DNA from: Anaerolineales bacterium | GTDB taxonomy: Bacteria; Chloroflexota; Anaerolineae; Anaerolineales; Villigracilaceae | NCBI GenBank assembly: GCA_016928525.1 | Contig: JAFGKO010000161.1 | Location: 1 to 15,927, forward strand | Length of the DNA stretch: 15,927 nt | Direction: 5' to 3' | Shown: one piece after another, positions 14,614-15,927 of the stretch | Layout: the number at the start of each line of letters is the position of its first letter | Position numbering within the stretch: position 1 is the stretch's first letter | Translations under genes and position numbers: made by a program | The notes under the pieces: model-generated | The model's input: only the letters and a program-made list of their open reading frames with translations | The model's database searches: none | Told to the model about the DNA's origin: nothing

Positions 14614-14648
14614 TCCCCTAACGGGGATGCTACGGGTTTGGGAACCCG
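14614..14648 (-). other. Pair of GC-rich hairpins in the transglycosylase leader
   Basis: CGGGTT/AACCCG (14633-14638 and 14643-14648) and TCCCC/GGGGA (14614-14618 and 14623-14627) form two adjacent stems with 4-nt loops between the TfoX-like gene and the transglycosylase start. No T-run follows the first one. They may end the upstream transcript or control the transglycosylase. I could not match them to a known riboswitch. Confidence 0.4.
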
Positions 14649-14687
14649 GCTCGGCAAAGGAGCAATAACAATAAATTGTGGACCGGA

Positions 14688-15017
14688 TTATTTAGCAGGC
14701 AGGGTTTTGACAAACTCCAATGCCAGTTCTATCCAGTGTTTCAAATCTTCATCGGTTTGATGGCCATTGGGCGCAACCGTGACCCAGCCTGCCATCGGCT
14801 TACCAGTTGGTTTGAACAAATCCGCATCCGGCTTGCCGAGAGCTGCTTCATAGTTTTCCAGGCCAACGCGTACAATCAGGTTGTCCTGAATGACACCGAC
14901 GGTCATATTCCCACTGACCATGAAGGCAATACCACCAAACATCTTCTTTTCTTCGGCAGCCATCAGCGGAGACAACATATCGCGCACGCGTTGCGCTAAT
15001 GCTTCACTAAAAGCCAT
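14688..15017 (-). CDS. TfoX N-terminal domain protein
   Basis: A 109-residue single-domain protein. KKMFGGIAFMVSGNMTVGV (24-42), NLIVRVG (46-52) and the later KPMAGWVTV block with a closing helix (DLKHWIELALEFVKTL) are typical of the TfoX-N family, named after a competence regulator of gamma-proteobacteria. Most stand-alone members outside that group have no proven role. The C-terminal TfoX domain is absent. A TTG at 15029 overlaps the stop codon of the upstream membrane protein gene and would add four residues; the ATG at 15017 is preferred because GAGG lies upstream, though at a long distance. It is probably co-transcribed with that membrane protein. Confidence 0.85.
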   Translation of the reverse strand: MAFSEALAQRVRDMLSPLMAAEEKKMFGGIAFMVSGNMTVGVIQDNLIVRVGLENYEAALGKPDADLFKPTGKPMAGWVTVAPNGHQTDEDLKHWIELALEFVKTLPAK

Positions 15018-15025
15018 AAGGTTGG

Positions 15026-15757
15026 TCAAACCTCGTAATGGTCATTCTGGTTGCGGCCGCTGAAGGACATATTCTGATAAGTTGGTTCAGAGCGCGAGTA
15101 ATTGCCCTGCGGCTTGGGCGCCGGACGGGAGTAAGTATTGGCCGGGCGCGGCAGGCTGGAGGCTGGACGCAATGATGCGGTCGCCCCACTGGTCTGTGGG
15201 CGCGATGCCGGGCGCGCGGCGCTGTATGGATGGCGGCTGGCCTGGCTGAACAATCGGTCGCCAGCCAGGGAGAATGTACCAATGATCAACACGCGGATCA
15301 GCCAGACCATGATGGCCACAAAGACCGGCACGGCCTTGGTCAATGTCGCGTTGCTGACCACAGCGCCTGCTCCCAGGCTGCTGTGACTGATAATGGCAAC
15401 CGAGACGCCCCACCAGGTGAGCATGGCATTCATGGCGGCAGCCAGCAGCCAGGCGCCGAACAGATACCAGACTTCAGCCGGTTCGTCGGCGCCCTGTTCT
15501 GGAGTGAACATGCGGGCAATGCCGGCAAAGTCAATACCACAAAAAGCAATGGAAAGAATGGTAGCCCAGCGGAATCCGGCGAACTTGAGATCGCCTAGCA
15601 CATCACTGAGAGCGAATTCGGTGGTACTGAAGTTGAATATTTCGAAGGCCAACAAGGCACCAATAATCATGACGCCCCAGGCCGCTCCACGGCTGATCTT
15701 GCGGCCTCTGAAGAGCGCTGCCAGGCCATCTCCTGCATTACGACGGTATGTAGTCAT
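15026..15757 (-). CDS. Four-helix membrane protein with Pro/Ser/Arg-rich tail, unknown function
   Basis: A 243-residue protein I do not recognise. Predicted transmembrane segments lie at about 24-42, 63-83, 97-122 and 143-165, with acidic/polar loops between them. Residues 172-243 are a low-complexity tail rich in Pro, Ser, Arg, Ala and, near the end, Asn, Tyr and Gln, ending NQNDHYEV. An even number of helices puts both termini on the same side, and the basic MTTYRRNAGDGLAALFRGRK start favours the cytoplasm, so the tail may bind a cytoplasmic partner or nucleic acid. The start is firm: AAGGAGG lies just upstream and a consensus promoter 36 nt before the ATG. The TfoX-like gene follows directly. 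Confidence 0.75.
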   Translation of the reverse strand: MTTYRRNAGDGLAALFRGRKISRGAAWGVMIIGALLAFEIFNFSTTEFALSDVLGDLKFAGFRWATILSIAFCGIDFAGIARMFTPEQGADEPAEVWYLFGAWLLAAAMNAMLTWWGVSVAIISHSSLGAGAVVSNATLTKAVPVFVAIMVWLIRVLIIGTFSLAGDRLFSQASRHPYSAARPASRPQTSGATASLRPASSLPRPANTYSRPAPKPQGNYSRSEPTYQNMSFSGRNQNDHYEV

Positions 15758-15792
15758 CTCGACCTCCTTGTCGAATGGGTGGACATGACCAG

Positions 15793-15821
15793 ATTATAGA
15801 ATATTTGTTCTATATTGTCAA
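15793..15821 (-). promoter_or_regulatory. Perfect sigma-70 type promoter of the four-helix membrane protein gene
   Basis: TTGACA (15821-15816) and TATAAT (15798-15793) are both exact consensus hexamers with an ideal 17-bp spacer. The start should fall near 15786, leaving a short leader with AAGGAGG at 15769-15763. A promoter this strong usually needs a repressor, and a matching inverted repeat lies within it. Confidence 0.9.
15795..15814. promoter_or_regulatory. Inverted-repeat operator inside the membrane protein promoter
   Basis: TATAGAA (15795-15801) and TTCTATA (15808-15814) form 7-bp arms around a 6-nt centre. The repeat covers most of the spacer and overlaps the -10, so a bound protein would block RNA polymerase. 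The core GAATATTTGTTC is one base from the Gram-positive LexA pattern GAAC-n4-GTTC; that link is only a suggestion. Confidence 0.55.
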
Positions 15822-15927
15822 GCTTCGTACTCCAGTGGGGTATGGCTTTTGCAAAGTCAAGAAAAAGGAGTAACCAGTAGGGCAAACGCTTGAGGGATAT
15901 GAGCTGCAAACCATCGTCTGGCTTGAG
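15822..15927. other. No recognisable gene at the right edge
   Basis: No supported coding region or RNA is seen between the last promoter and the window end. An AAAAAGGAG on the plus strand is not followed by a start codon at usable distance. A gene may begin beyond the edge. Confidence 0.5.

Noticed and set aside
14595..14687. Cyclic-di-nucleotide riboswitch before the lytic transglycosylase
   Set aside because: The genomic context would fit, but the leader is too short and the conserved motifs of the ydaO and GEMM classes could not be found.
15755..15927. Minus-strand open frame entering from the right edge and ending at the start of the membrane protein gene
   Set aside because: It stays open for about 57 codons but contains the perfect promoter and operator in its middle, is AT-rich with unusual composition, and could be open by chance.
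1..15927. CRISPR array, tRNA or rRNA genes, prophage or toxin-antitoxin modules
   Set aside because: No repeat-spacer pattern, tRNA-like cloverleaf, rRNA segment or phage gene was recognised by eye on either strand.

Overview
The window looks like a chromosomal segment of a Chloroflexota bacterium, most likely Anaerolineae. This is inferred from Thr/Pro-rich secreted linkers, clustered M42 aminopeptidases, a T-box in front of serS, and housekeeping genes mixed with lone regulators. No 16S rRNA or other decisive marker is present. Coding density is high, and every gene-free stretch over 300 bases is accounted for.

Left edge (1-910): the 3' part of an IS1182/IS5-like transposase runs straight into an antisense GNAT acetyltransferase gene that lacks its C-terminal half. 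Both are broken at the junction. A membrane-anchored Thr/Pro-rich protein of unknown role follows.

Plus-strand peptidase block (937-6163): two adjacent M42 metallo-aminopeptidases, an S51-like (cyanophycinase/peptidase E type) hydrolase, a third M42 enzyme, and a lipoprotein solute-binding protein whose start overlaps the stop of the third M42 gene. Together they suggest oligopeptide breakdown with an uptake or sensing component, although no permease or ATPase gene is nearby. Next come a ferritin and a small DUF6174-like lipoprotein, each closed by a clear intrinsic terminator.

Minus-strand serS block (7471-9831): a consensus sigma-70 type promoter, a T-box leader of about 470 nt with a UCC serine specifier, serS, a palindromic repeat that also looks like a terminator, and a DUF456 membrane protein. 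Transcription of serS is therefore expected to rise when tRNA-Ser is uncharged. A divergent promoter shares its -35 region with the serS promoter and drives an alpha/beta hydrolase with Asp at the usual Ser nucleophile position.

Right part (10702-15927): a short PglC-like sugar-1-phosphate transferase overlaps a DUF6966-like gene. A divergent OmpR-type response regulator is separated from its histidine kinase by a strong hairpin. Convergent to the kinase lie a membrane-anchored lytic transglycosylase, a TfoX-N domain protein and a four-helix membrane protein. The last has a perfect TTGACA/TATAAT promoter containing an inverted repeat.

I did not find a clearly new multi-gene system. The most interesting items are the serS T-box, the operator-containing promoter at the right end, the hairpin between the two-component genes, the palindromic element after serS, and the transposase/acetyltransferase junction.
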